Positions 37,618 through 46,620 of a stretch of 64,000 nt of DNA are shown here, piece by piece; the stretch's first letter is position 1; each line of letters begins with the position of its first letter. The stretch lies in IMG/VR virus record IMGVR_UViG_3300021138_000017, positions 1 through 64,000 of that record; one strand, written 5' to 3'. Under the pieces are notes generated by a model that was not told where the DNA came from, ran no database searches, and saw nothing but the letters and a program-made list of their open reading frames with translations. Position numbers and translations under genes: made by a program. This DNA is from a virus.

Positions 37618-40600
37618 TTATCCTAAACGTCCAGAAGCAGTACCACAGTTATTGAATGTTACCGTTGAGGATCCTTTAACTAAGTAGTAGCCAGCACTGC
37701 CCCCGTATCCGGCTCCACCACCATAACCAGCACCGTTACCATTTCCGCCGCCACCGTTATTTCCAGGAGTGCCTGGACAACCTGGAGTTCCTGGGCTTCC
37801 CGGATTTCCCGGAGCTCCGGTGTTACCAAATGCTCCACCGGCACCTCCGTGTCCACCTGTACCACCGGCACCTCCTGCCCCACCTGTACCAGCGTTAGTT
37901 CCTCCAGCACTTCCAGCCGATCCAGCACTTCCTGCGCTTCCACTTGATCCAGAACCTGCTGATTGATTATATCCTTGTCCTACACCACCGGCTCCGCCAG
38001 CTCCACCACCGCCACCTGCACCACCTGCTCCTCCGCATGTATAAACGGTACTGTTTTGGTATTGTCCAATAGAATAACAACCGCAGTTATGAGTTCCGGT
38101 TTCTAAAGCACCGGTTTGATAAGTTTTTCCATCATAAGGGGAAACTACAGTTGTACCAGGTCCTGGTATTAAACCAGCGCCACAACTATATACAACTAAG
38201 CAATTCCAAATCCAAGTATTGTGGTACCTATAATCTCCACAGCAATAGCAAAGATATTGTGATACTACAGAAACAGGGGGATACTGGCTATACTGAAAAT
38301 TGTACCCCGAACTGCCGTAATATCCGCCACCACCTGCCCCACCTGGTCCACCACATCCACCAACTCCACCTGCTCCTCCACCGCCACCACCTGCTGATAC
38401 AGATCCATAATTATTAATTATAGTAGAAGTAGTTGTTTGAGCGCAGATAGCGTTTCCACCTGTACCACCCGGAGCTGATCCACCATATCCTTGTATACTA
38501 CCATAATTGTTAAGTGTCATGGTACTACCTGATGGAAATGAACCAATAGTTAATGCGTTATTGCCAGGAGTTCCGCCAACTGTTACTCCATTATTAATTG
38601 TAACAGTATAAGCGGCTTGTGGCTTAGGACTAAACAAACTAGATAAATTTAAATTAGTAACAGGCGATGCTACTGTATACGATTTAGATTGTAAATATCC
38701 CAGTGTTCCCGGAGAAGTAAATTTGTGTATAATTTTTCCTCCAGAAGATGTTATTGTTCCACCAGCAAATTTTTGCGGAGCAGGATAAGAAATAATTACG
38801 ACACCAGATCCGCCTAATCCAGCATATAGACTTGGATAACAACCACCATCGTACCCACCGGCACCACCACCACCAGATCCTGTTCCTGCTGCTCCAGGGT
38901 TAGCATTATTATATCTAGATCCGCCAGCACCACCGATGCCACAGGTGTTGCCACCCGGATTTCCACCACATCCAGAACTGTTGCCACCACCACCACCGGC
39001 CGCATAACGTAGAGTAGAACCAGTTATATCGCTGGCCACTCCTGCTCCACCGGCACCACCATTTATTCCACTTGGGCAGGCGTTAGCACCAGCACCACCA
39101 GCACCACCACCACCACCACCACCTCCAGGATGGCCACCGTATCCTCCAGGATTGCCCTGTCCAGGTGTTCCACTTCCTCCAGCACAACCAGGTGCCCCAT
39201 AAGTTCCGCCCCCAGATCCTCCAGCAGTTCCAGCAGGCGAATTACCGCTACCACCACCGTAGGCGGTCATACCATTAAATGAAGAATCAGACCCTGGTAA
39301 ATTGCCTCCAGTAGCTCCAGCTCCTACTACCACAGGATACGCATTAAGACTACACAATGGTGTTGTTCCAGTTAGCAAACCACCAGCGCCACCGCCACCG
39401 CCACCAGTTTCAATACTGCCACTTAAATTTTGACCGCCACCACCGCCTCCTACTATAAGATATCTTACAGTAACAGATGATGGTGGTTTACTTCCATAAA
39501 CTCTACTAACACAATTACAGGTCCAATATACATAAACAGAACCTGGCGCACTTATAGCTGCTCCAGCACTTCCATAATTGCTAACATAGCCGTTATCTCC
39601 ACCGGATGCTCCCCAACCGCCGCCGCCACCGGCATTGCCACCGTTACCATTACCTTCTCCACCTCTTTGTCCGGCTCCGCCACCGCTACTCTGTGCGGGA
39701 CCAAAACGGTTACCTTGACCTGCTCCGGCACCACCTGCTGATCCGCCAATTCCTATATAACAAGATGAAGCTATTGGGCTTCCCGGTAATACTCTTCCAC
39801 CACCTCCACCGCCGTATCCTCCACAGCAAGGACAAGAACCACCGTTTCCTCCTGGTTGTCCAATATTACCTCCGCAGCCTCCATAAGGAGCCCCACCTGC
39901 TCCACCACCGGCACCACCACCACCGCCAGCATTGCCGTAATAACCGCCGCCGCCTCCACCACCGCCACCTGCGATATATCCAGTAGGACTTGTATTATTA
40001 ATTGTTATTGGATAACTTATACTTAAGGCTGGTCCTCCAGGTTGACCGGAGCCTCCACAATTACCACCATGTCCACCTTGTCCTATAATATATCCGCGAT
40101 TTATTAAATTAAAAGTGTCCCCAGTTGTTCCACCATTAATTGTCAATCCAGCATTACTAATAGCGGTAGCATATAAGTAAACTCCGCTGTTAACTGTAAT
40201 AGTTACCGTAGTAGATCCGGCGGTATATCCAGGTAAAGAGGGTACATTTAACACCGCGTTAGCTCGAGGACTACTATATGTATAATTTACTACGCCAGGT
40301 GTAACCACTTCAATTTCAACTACTCCTGGAGAACCGTTACCTCCCTTACGAGCAGGATATCCATAACAGGTAATATGTGCTCCGCTTCCTCCGTTGCCAT
40401 ATCCAGTAGCATTATTACCGCAATTATTGCCACATACACCAGCACCTGCTGAGCCACAACCATAACTATAACCCGCTGACCCACCTGGTCCAGAACTTGT
40501 ACATCTACCGCCAGGACTGCCGGCTGAACCGCTGGCACCCGAATGTGGTGAAATAGCTGTTGTAAAAGTGCCTCCGCCTCCAGACGCTGTGGGACCTACT

Positions 40601-43497
40601 GTTCCAGTTTTACTAGCTCCGCCGCCACCGCCAGTGGCTGTAACATAACTACCAAAACTGCTAGTTCCACCAGAAGCGCCTGCTCCTTCGGGGTATGCTC
40701 CTGCTCCACCACTGCCAACTCCGATATTAGTAAACAGCGAAATACAATTACTACAAACTACGATATATCCGCCACCAGCTCCGCCGCCACCAGCGCCATT
40801 ATAACAGTCTTGATAACAACCAGTTCGAGCACCACCACCACCGCCACCGCCACCTATAACTCTAACCAATAATTGAGTATTAGTTGTGGGCTTAATAAAT
40901 AGGCCCGGACTTGTGTATGTAACAGGTAATGGTGTAGGAGCATTAGTAAAAATACCTGGACTTGTGTATGTGTGTATTGTATTACAACCAGATGATGTAA
41001 CAGTACCACCTGCAAATTGTACGTTGCCAGGATAAGATATAATCACTATACCTTGATATCCATTACCTCCAGGATAGTTGGTATGGCTACCCCCACAATA
41101 GCTTCCTCCACCGCCTCCTGCTCCATAGACTGTACCAGGATATCCTGGGGCATGACTGGGGCCGCCGCCGTGACCACCGCCACCAGAACCCCCGTTAGCG
41201 CCACCATTTCCAGCGGTTATGTATCCAGCTCCACCGCCACCACCGGCATAAGTAACACTTGATCCTGAAATATTACTCGACGAACCACATCCACCTGCCT
41301 CGGCACCACCTCCATTTGTGTACCCTGAACGTCCAGCACCACCGCCACCACCTGTGGCATAGTAAACACCTGATCCTACTGACCCGGGATAACCTTGGCC
41401 TGGAACGCCTGTTCCTGCTGTTGATCCTATTCGAGCGCCACCACCAGATGCCCCTGGAGAAGCTGGATTAGGAACACATTGTCCACCGCGAGAAGTCAAT
41501 GTACCTGGACTATAGAAATAATGATAAACAACTCCACCAGAACTGGTTACACATCCACCACACCATACTTGACTTCCTGAATAGGCTACAACTACAATGC
41601 CAGGACCGCCATTACCGCCAGCTCTATACCAAAATCCACCACCGCCACCACCGCCAGTAGCATAAGCGCCACATATAGACAAACATGGGTTACAGTAAGG
41701 ATCTCCGCCATTAGCATGTCCGCCACCGTCTGAACTGGATCCGTAATATCCCGATCCACCGCCTGCGTAATAATTTCCTGTTATATTGCTTTTTCTACCA
41801 GCTCCACCATAAGAGGGACCTGCGTCATAATTGCTAGCACTGCCACCAGAACCACCTGCTCCGCCGCCACCTGCTGATGCGTATACACCGGTATTAGCGG
41901 ATCCATTTCCTCCAGGATAGCCTTGACCGCATACTCCTGAACCAGCCCCTCCGCCGTTAGTTCCTTGTCCAGCACCACCTCCCGATCCTCCAGGATTACC
42001 CCCAGCCAGTGCGCCACCACCTCCGCCACCGCCGTAAGCTCGAAAACCCGCAAATACACTGTCTCCGCCATTACATCCTGTTCCGTAGTTTTGTGCTATG
42101 GCAGCCCCTGCTCCACCACCACCAACACAAACTGAATAGTTACAGCTTCCGTTGAGAGTAGTACTAGAACAAATCATACCACCCGCTCCTCCGCCGCCAC
42201 CTTTAGAATTACCACCTGATCCGCCACCACCTCCTCCGCCAACAAGAAGGAAATTCACTGTTTTAATGCCAAAAGGTGTAAATGTTGGACTGGTACCACC
42301 TCCTCCACCACCGCAGGCTTTAGCAATACAAGTTGGGCCTGATGATATTTTACTGAGAGAGCCAGCACTTCCTACATTTTTTCCAGATCCACCTCCGCCC
42401 CCACATCCTACGGTTATACTATAATTAATTGGAGTACCTGGCGGAACTGCTATACATCCTGGAACAAATCCACCAGCTCCACCACCAGAACCTAATCCGC
42501 CACCGCCACCGCCACCTCCACCTATTACAAGATATTTTACAGGTAAATATGCCGGAGCGTCATTGGTAACACTAACAGAAGAATTTATAGTGGGAGTTCC
42601 CCAAGTATTAGTCAAATATGTGGTTTCTGGCGCAATATAAGTTACGACTGTTGTAGGTGCTGTACCAAATGATACGCCTGAAGTTGCTGTTCCTCCACTT
42701 ATAACATCAGTAGTGGTACTAGCCCAAGTAGTCGAAATAGTAATTGTACTAGATCCATCATAAGATGCTAATACTCTTACTTGATTGCTTGAATATGAAG
42801 GAGAAGTATCATGCTGTATATATAATATAGTCGGAGTAGAAGTTAATTGAGCAAAACCTTTTGAAGTAGCTAAAGTTGTTGGTGTTCCTGTGCCACCAAT
42901 TTTAGTAGTTCCGGTATATGTTTGCCCATTAATTGTTTTACTAGCACCTGTACTGGACAAATAAATTGTTCCACATACATTATTAATAAAATTATTCCAC
43001 TCAGTATCTCCAGGTTGCCCTGTTGAAGTTTTACTTAATTGTATTTTAACTAACCCGCCGGAATTAAAAAAATGATTAGCAGATGCCGCATTAGCAAAAG
43101 TTATAGTATCTGTATATGTAATTGACCAAGTGCCACCAATACCTGCCCCCGAAGTAGCACTAGCTGTACCTGTCCATGTAGTATACTGAGCGCCTGATGA
43201 GTTGGCATTAAATTTATGACTGTTTATACTGGAAATATCATTAGCTACATTAGAAAGTATGGTTATTAATTGCCCTTTTGAAGGATCAATTCTTGATGTA
43301 ATTGCGGTACCTTGATGAGCGGCGGCATTGGCAATAGCATCGTTTAATGACGCCCATTCTGATGCCTGAACCTTTGCGTATTGATTAACACTTGTTACAG
43401 CAGTTTGACCATAAGCTGTATTCCAAACCGCGTTAGTGTTGCCGGCAAAAGTGTTAAAATCTGACGCTTGTATTAATCCGCCAGTTACGTAGGTCAT
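37618..43497 (-). CDS. giant glycine-rich tail fibre / adhesin, 1959 aa
   Basis: Residues 1-310 form an N-terminal module that is also encoded by the next gene (43517). The remainder is a series of glycine-rich domains that begin with YLVIGGGGGGG-like strands, contain long GGAGG blocks and often end GVVIISYPG...FAGGTITSSGG...HKFTSPG; I count about six or seven. A cysteine-rich insert lies at about residues 1735-1820 (YLCYCCGDY...CGCYS) and a collagen-like Gly-x-Pro run at about 1887-1915. Such polyglycine-II structures form receptor-binding tips in T4-like gp38 adhesins. AGGAAAA precedes the start. Probably host recognition. Confidence 0.85.
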   Translation of the reverse strand: MTYVTGGLIQASDFNTFAGNTNAVWNTAYGQTAVTSVNQYAKVQASEWASLNDAIANAAAHQGTAITSRIDPSKGQLITILSNVANDISSINSHKFNANSSGAQYTTWTGTASATSGAGIGGTWSITYTDTITFANAASANHFFNSGGLVKIQLSKTSTGQPGDTEWNNFINNVCGTIYLSSTGASKTINGQTYTGTTKIGGTGTPTTLATSKGFAQLTSTPTILYIQHDTSPSYSSNQVRVLASYDGSSTITISTTWASTTTDVISGGTATSGVSFGTAPTTVVTYIAPETTYLTNTWGTPTINSSVSVTNDAPAYLPVKYLVIGGGGGGGGGLGSGGGAGGFVPGCIAVPPGTPINYSITVGCGGGGGSGKNVGSAGSLSKISSGPTCIAKACGGGGGGTSPTFTPFGIKTVNFLLVGGGGGGGSGGNSKGGGGGAGGMICSSTTLNGSCNYSVCVGGGGAGAAIAQNYGTGCNGGDSVFAGFRAYGGGGGGGALAGGNPGGSGGGAGQGTNGGGAGSGVCGQGYPGGNGSANTGVYASAGGGGAGGSGGSASNYDAGPSYGGAGRKSNITGNYYAGGGSGYYGSSSDGGGHANGGDPYCNPCLSICGAYATGGGGGGGFWYRAGGNGGPGIVVVAYSGSQVWCGGCVTSSGGVVYHYFYSPGTLTSRGGQCVPNPASPGASGGGARIGSTAGTGVPGQGYPGSVGSGVYYATGGGGGAGRSGYTNGGGAEAGGCGSSSNISGSSVTYAGGGGGAGYITAGNGGANGGSGGGGHGGGPSHAPGYPGTVYGAGGGGGSYCGGSHTNYPGGNGYQGIVIISYPGNVQFAGGTVTSSGCNTIHTYTSPGIFTNAPTPLPVTYTSPGLFIKPTTNTQLLVRVIGGGGGGGGARTGCYQDCYNGAGGGGAGGGYIVVCSNCISLFTNIGVGSGGAGAYPEGAGASGGTSSFGSYVTATGGGGGASKTGTVGPTASGGGGTFTTAISPHSGASGSAGSPGGRCTSSGPGGSAGYSYGCGSAGAGVCGNNCGNNATGYGNGGSGAHITCYGYPARKGGNGSPGVVEIEVVTPGVVNYTYSSPRANAVLNVPSLPGYTAGSTTVTITVNSGVYLYATAISNAGLTINGGTTGDTFNLINRGYIIGQGGHGGNCGGSGQPGGPALSISYPITINNTSPTGYIAGGGGGGGGGYYGNAGGGGGAGGGAGGAPYGGCGGNIGQPGGNGGSCPCCGGYGGGGGGRVLPGSPIASSCYIGIGGSAGGAGAGQGNRFGPAQSSGGGAGQRGGEGNGNGGNAGGGGGWGASGGDNGYVSNYGSAGAAISAPGSVYVYWTCNCVSRVYGSKPPSSVTVRYLIVGGGGGGQNLSGSIETGGGGGGAGGLLTGTTPLCSLNAYPVVVGAGATGGNLPGSDSSFNGMTAYGGGSGNSPAGTAGGSGGGTYGAPGCAGGSGTPGQGNPGGYGGHPGGGGGGGGAGGAGANACPSGINGGAGGAGVASDITGSTLRYAAGGGGGNSSGCGGNPGGNTCGIGGAGGSRYNNANPGAAGTGSGGGGAGGYDGGCYPSLYAGLGGSGVVIISYPAPQKFAGGTITSSGGKIIHKFTSPGTLGYLQSKSYTVASPVTNLNLSSLFSPKPQAAYTVTINNGVTVGGTPGNNALTIGSFPSGSTMTLNNYGSIQGYGGSAPGGTGGNAICAQTTTSTIINNYGSVSAGGGGGGAGGVGGCGGPGGAGGGGYYGSSGYNFQYSQYPPVSVVSQYLCYCCGDYRYHNTWIWNCLVVYSCGAGLIPGPGTTVVSPYDGKTYQTGALETGTHNCGCYSIGQYQNSTVYTCGGAGGAGGGGGAGGAGGVGQGYNQSAGSGSSGSAGSAGSAGSAGGTNAGTGGAGGAGGTGGHGGAGGAFGNTGAPGNPGSPGTPGCPGTPGNNGGGGNGNGAGYGGGAGYGGSAGYYLVKGSSTVTFNNCGTASGRLG

Positions 43498-43513
43498 TGC
43501 TTTTTCCTGTTGT

Positions 43514-43521
43514 TATTTAAC
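43514..43521 (-). promoter_or_regulatory. late-type promoter GTTAAATA
   Basis: On the minus strand this octamer lies at the end of the 43517 gene and would give an 11-nt leader containing AGGAAAA before the ATG at 43497. Confidence 0.45.
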
Positions 43522-44464
43522 TGTTAGTTACCGAAACAGAAGAAGCTACTGTCGGAGTGCCCCAAGTATTGGTTAAGTGTGTAGTTTCCGGCGCATAGTA
43601 AGTTACAACTGTTGTAGGAGCAGTGCCAAAGACTATACCTGTGGTTGCTGTACCACCACTTATTACCGCAGTTGGTCCAGAATTATGCCATGTTGTTACA
43701 AAAGTTAAAGTTGTACTTCCGTTGTAGGCGGCAGATATACTTAGATTGTTAGTTGAATAACTATATCCAGTGTCGTACTGTGTATACAATACAGCCGGTG
43801 TGGAATTCAATTGAGCAAAACCTATAGTGGTATTTAAAACACTAGGAGTACCAGTGCCACCAATTTTGGTAGTTCCAGTATACGTTTGCCCATTAATCGT
43901 TTTACTAGTACCTGTGCTAGACAAATAAATTGTTCCACATACTGTTCCAATAAAACTATTCCATTCTGCGTCTCCCGCATGTCCTGTGGATGTTTTACTA
44001 AACTGTATTTTAACTGTAGCCCCAGAATTAAAAAAACTAGTGGCTGCTGTAGCGTTGGCAAATGTTACTGTATCTGTAAATGTAATTGTCCAGGGATTAG
44101 AACCAGTACCTGTAATATCAGTAACACTGGCAGTACCTGTCCATGCTGTATACTGACTTCCTTGAGAAGCGGCATTGTAAACATTTGATGTACAGCTAGT
44201 TATGTCAGTAGATAAATTTGGTAATACCGCTACTGTTTGCCCGGCAGTAGGACTAGTTCTTGATGTAATTGTAGTGCCTTGATGAGCGGCTGCGTTAGCA
44301 ATAGTACTATTTAATGATGCCCAATTTGCCGCACTAACTGTGGCACCTTGGCTAACTGTGGACACAGACGTTTGTCCATATTTGGTATTCCAAACAGCGT
44401 TGATATTACCAGCAAAAGTATTAAAGTCTGTAGCTTGTACTAATCCACCAGTCGAATAGGTCAT
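43517..44464 (-). CDS. tail fibre module protein, 315 aa (duplicate of giant fibre N-terminus)
   Basis: The protein is nearly collinear with residues 1-310 of the giant fibre: TGGLVQATDFNTFAGNINAV against TGGLIQASDFNTFAGNTNAV, NAAAHQGTTITSR against NAAAHQGTAITSR, and both close with ETT.LTNTWGTPT. It ends where the giant fibre's first glycine-rich domain begins. It could be a partner that co-trimerises or an alternative baseplate adaptor. AGGACA precedes the ATG. Confidence 0.8.
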   Translation of the reverse strand: MTYSTGGLVQATDFNTFAGNINAVWNTKYGQTSVSTVSQGATVSAANWASLNSTIANAAAHQGTTITSRTSPTAGQTVAVLPNLSTDITSCTSNVYNAASQGSQYTAWTGTASVTDITGTGSNPWTITFTDTVTFANATAATSFFNSGATVKIQFSKTSTGHAGDAEWNSFIGTVCGTIYLSSTGTSKTINGQTYTGTTKIGGTGTPSVLNTTIGFAQLNSTPAVLYTQYDTGYSYSTNNLSISAAYNGSTTLTFVTTWHNSGPTAVISGGTATTGIVFGTAPTTVVTYYAPETTHLTNTWGTPTVASSVSVTNS

Positions 44465-44478
44465 TACTATGTCCTGTC

Positions 44479-45789
44479 TTATTTAATTGTAACAATAGCT
44501 TCAACTGTACCTACGCCAGAATCTAATTTAGCTACCAGTGCTCGACCAATCACATTAAATGCTGTAGCTTCTCCAGGCTTGGCAGCACGTGCCATGCCAT
44601 CTCCGGCCGAAACTAGTCTATCACCTTTTTGTATAATCCCCGTTACCTTAACTGGTACACGTCCTGTCATAGCAACAGGAGGATGAGTTGAGCTATCTCC
44701 TGCTTGACTATTCATTAAGTAAGCTGCATTTGTGCTTATTACACCAAATACATTTTCACTTAAATCTGTGTTTGATTGAGTAATTTCTGCTATGCCACCT
44801 AGTTCAACTACTGTTCCAGCTTCATATAAAGCATCAGCTTCAAAACGTTCCGCTACGTCAGCGTATACTGCTTGTACATTACGAGCAGTAACGTTACCTG
44901 TTGATCCATTAATTGACAAACAGGATGTTAATGATCCGCCAACATTGGCAAATAAAGAAATATTACCGTTAAGGTCATAATTTGTTAATGACACGTTATT
45001 ATTGGCTACATTAATACCAAAATCTGAATTAAGTCCTACTCTAAACGCACTTGTTGATCCACTAGTAGCGTTTCCGTTATTAGAAACTGATAATGTTCCA
45101 CTAGTTCCTGTATTAACATCGGAACGCATAATTTGGCTGGGCAACAATCCTTGTAAACTTTGGGCATTAGTTGTAGTGCCGTAAAAAACAGCATTTCCAC
45201 TGCTAATTGTTGTTGAAAGTTGAATCCCAGGATGGATATTGGCAAATCCAGTAATTGCTGTAGCCGGAGTAAATGTAGCATCTTGGCTGACTATACCTAC
45301 AATATTTCCACCGGTGTATAATTCAACTACAACGTGTTGACGTGCTGAATTATCAGTAATAGTTGTGGGGATAGCTCCTGTTATACCAGTAGCTGCCGTA
45401 TAAATTGGTCCAATTAACAACCACTGTGAACCAGTCCATACATTTAATTGTTGATTAGTATTGTCATACCATAAATCGCCAACACTGTTGTTACCAGTTG
45501 GGGCTGAACTTGCGTTGTTTATTACGCCCAAAGTTTTAAACACAGCACCATTATAAACACTTAGTACTGTTGTAGAAGTATTATACCATAGTTGTCCTTT
45601 TAAAACAACAGATGGAGGTGTAGAGTTGGCGGCATTTTCTAGTAAATGAACAAAATTATCGTCCAGAAATTGACCATAACCAGCATAGTTTTTACCAACC
45701 AAAGTTTGTGAGCAACTATTGGTATTGATAGTACCGTCTGGTATTGTAGTAAGAACGTTTCCGTTCGTTAAATTAATAGTGTATGACAT
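44479..45789 (-). CDS. tail fibre / virion structural protein, 436 aa
   Basis: The N-terminus (SYTINLTNGNVLTTIPDGTI) and the repeated tryptophan motifs KGQLWYNTSTTVLSVYNG and VGDLWYDNTNQQLNVWTGSQW are typical of fibre proteins of T4-like marine phages. The C-terminal third (DVAERFEADALYEAGTVVEL, FGVISTNAAYLMN, GRVPVKVTG, KGDRLVSAGDGMAR) is a domain widely found near the ends of tail proteins. A late-type ACTAAATA and GGAG precede the ATG. Confidence 0.8.
   Translation of the reverse strand: MSYTINLTNGNVLTTIPDGTINTNSCSQTLVGKNYAGYGQFLDDNFVHLLENAANSTPPSVVLKGQLWYNTSTTVLSVYNGAVFKTLGVINNASSAPTGNNSVGDLWYDNTNQQLNVWTGSQWLLIGPIYTAATGITGAIPTTITDNSARQHVVVELYTGGNIVGIVSQDATFTPATAITGFANIHPGIQLSTTISSGNAVFYGTTTNAQSLQGLLPSQIMRSDVNTGTSGTLSVSNNGNATSGSTSAFRVGLNSDFGINVANNNVSLTNYDLNGNISLFANVGGSLTSCLSINGSTGNVTARNVQAVYADVAERFEADALYEAGTVVELGGIAEITQSNTDLSENVFGVISTNAAYLMNSQAGDSSTHPPVAMTGRVPVKVTGIIQKGDRLVSAGDGMARAAKPGEATAFNVIGRALVAKLDSGVGTVEAIVTIK
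44480..44487 (-). promoter_or_regulatory. late-type promoter ATTAAATA
   Basis: The minus-strand octamer overlaps the end of the 44479 gene and would give a short leader with AGGACA before the ATG at 44464. It mirrors the arrangement before the giant fibre gene. Confidence 0.4.
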
Positions 45790-45808
45790 TTATTTGACTC
45801 CGTCTTTA

Positions 45809-45816
45809 TATTTAGT
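45809..45816 (-). promoter_or_regulatory. late-type promoter ACTAAATA
   Basis: Minus strand. Initiation at the late distance gives a leader of about 15 nt with GGAG before the ATG at 45789. It is the likely promoter of the 44479 structural gene. Confidence 0.55.
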
Positions 45817-45836
45817 TTGGTATAATATACTCATAT

Positions 45837-46448
45837 TTATGCGGCGCTCAAGTTCGTTAGTGTTTGAATTCTTAAAGTATAATCAATTTGAATTTGTCTG
45901 TTAAGCGACTTTTGAACCGGATGAAAAATTACATGGGTTATTAAGTATAAATCAGTAGCGGATCCATTCCAACATTGTAATCCTAACTCATCAAAAACAT
46001 AATCACCATTAAAATTAGTACTGTTATCAAATGCCTGTTGTCCTGGGGGTTCCCCGTAATCTAATAAACAAGTTACTAAAATATCTGTATAAACATTACC
46101 AGATGTGTGTAAAACCGTCATATTATTATTAGTTGGGTCTAAATTTGAAGCAGAATTTTGATCAACTACTTTGGCATAAGTTTCGTTGTACAACGAAGCA
46201 TTTTGTCCTATTACATTTGGCGGCAAATAAGTTATTACACCTGTAGGATCTACTGCACTTCCCCCGTTTCCAAAAGCCATAGTATAAATCCAACCTGTAT
46301 TAAGTTGGTTACTAAGCGTATTAGCCATAGCTATAGAAATATTTTCATAATTAATAGCATTAGATTTATCTACTAATACTTCTCCGGTATTACGGTCTGT
46401 TATTTTTAAAAAACCCTGAATAATAGGGGTTATAGTTTGATTAGGCAT
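45837..46448 (-). CDS. virion/tail structural protein, 203 aa
   Basis: The ATG at 46448 has GGAG at seven bases upstream. An earlier in-frame ATG at 46487 has none and would extend into the preceding gene. The protein contains GFLKITDRNTGEVLVDKSNAI, MAFGNGGSAVDPTGVITYLPP and YTLRIQTLTNLSAA, like small tail or baseplate proteins of T4-like phages. It starts within the stop of the 47-aa gene, which carries a shortened copy of its GFLKI segment. The exact role is unknown. Confidence 0.65.
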   Translation of the reverse strand: MPNQTITPIIQGFLKITDRNTGEVLVDKSNAINYENISIAMANTLSNQLNTGWIYTMAFGNGGSAVDPTGVITYLPPNVIGQNASLYNETYAKVVDQNSASNLDPTNNNMTVLHTSGNVYTDILVTCLLDYGEPPGQQAFDNSTNFNGDYVFDELGLQCWNGSATDLYLITHVIFHPVQKSLNRQIQIDYTLRIQTLTNLSAA

Positions 46449-46584
46449 CTTTTTGCTCCACAAATACTTTACGAGTTTTTGGGTCATAAATTTTTAAAAA
46501 TCCAGCAACATTAACGGTGCCAGTCTCATTAGGCTGTTTTTCCGGAACTGTTGGTTTTTGTTGAATAGGTGTGTTATTTTCCAT
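46441..46584 (-). CDS. 47-aa protein resembling the N-terminus of its neighbour
   Basis: The short protein ends VAGFLKIYDPKTRKVFVEQK, similar to the IQGFLKITDRNTGEVLVDKS segment near the start of the 45837 product. This suggests a partial duplication of a structural-protein N-terminus. An AATAAATA octamer ends 6 nt before the ATG. Its stop overlaps the next start. It may be a virion decoration or attachment peptide. Confidence 0.5.
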   Translation of the reverse strand: MENNTPIQQKPTVPEKQPNETGTVNVAGFLKIYDPKTRKVFVEQKDA

Positions 46585-46590
46585 ATAATC

Positions 46591-46598
46591 TATTTATT
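46591..46598 (-). promoter_or_regulatory. late-type promoter octamer AATAAATA
   Basis: Minus strand, ending 6 nt before the ATG at 46584, in the gap after the giant structural gene. A near-leaderless start is likely. Confidence 0.4.
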
Positions 46599-46620
46599 CT
46601 AATTTCAAAGTCGAAAAACC

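Noticed and set aside
37769-42424. Proline-rich plus-strand frames antisense to the fibre gene
   Set aside because: Their Pro/His runs are simple complements of Gly-rich codons and have no initiation signals.
37618-42600. Possible CRISPR or tandem DNA repeat array
   Set aside because: The repetition comes from glycine codons in one intact reading frame, with no regular repeat-spacer units.
45793-45825. Plus-strand TTGACT...TATAAT pair
   Set aside because: The spacing is about 21 bp and all nearby genes are on the minus strand, so it is not a supported promoter.
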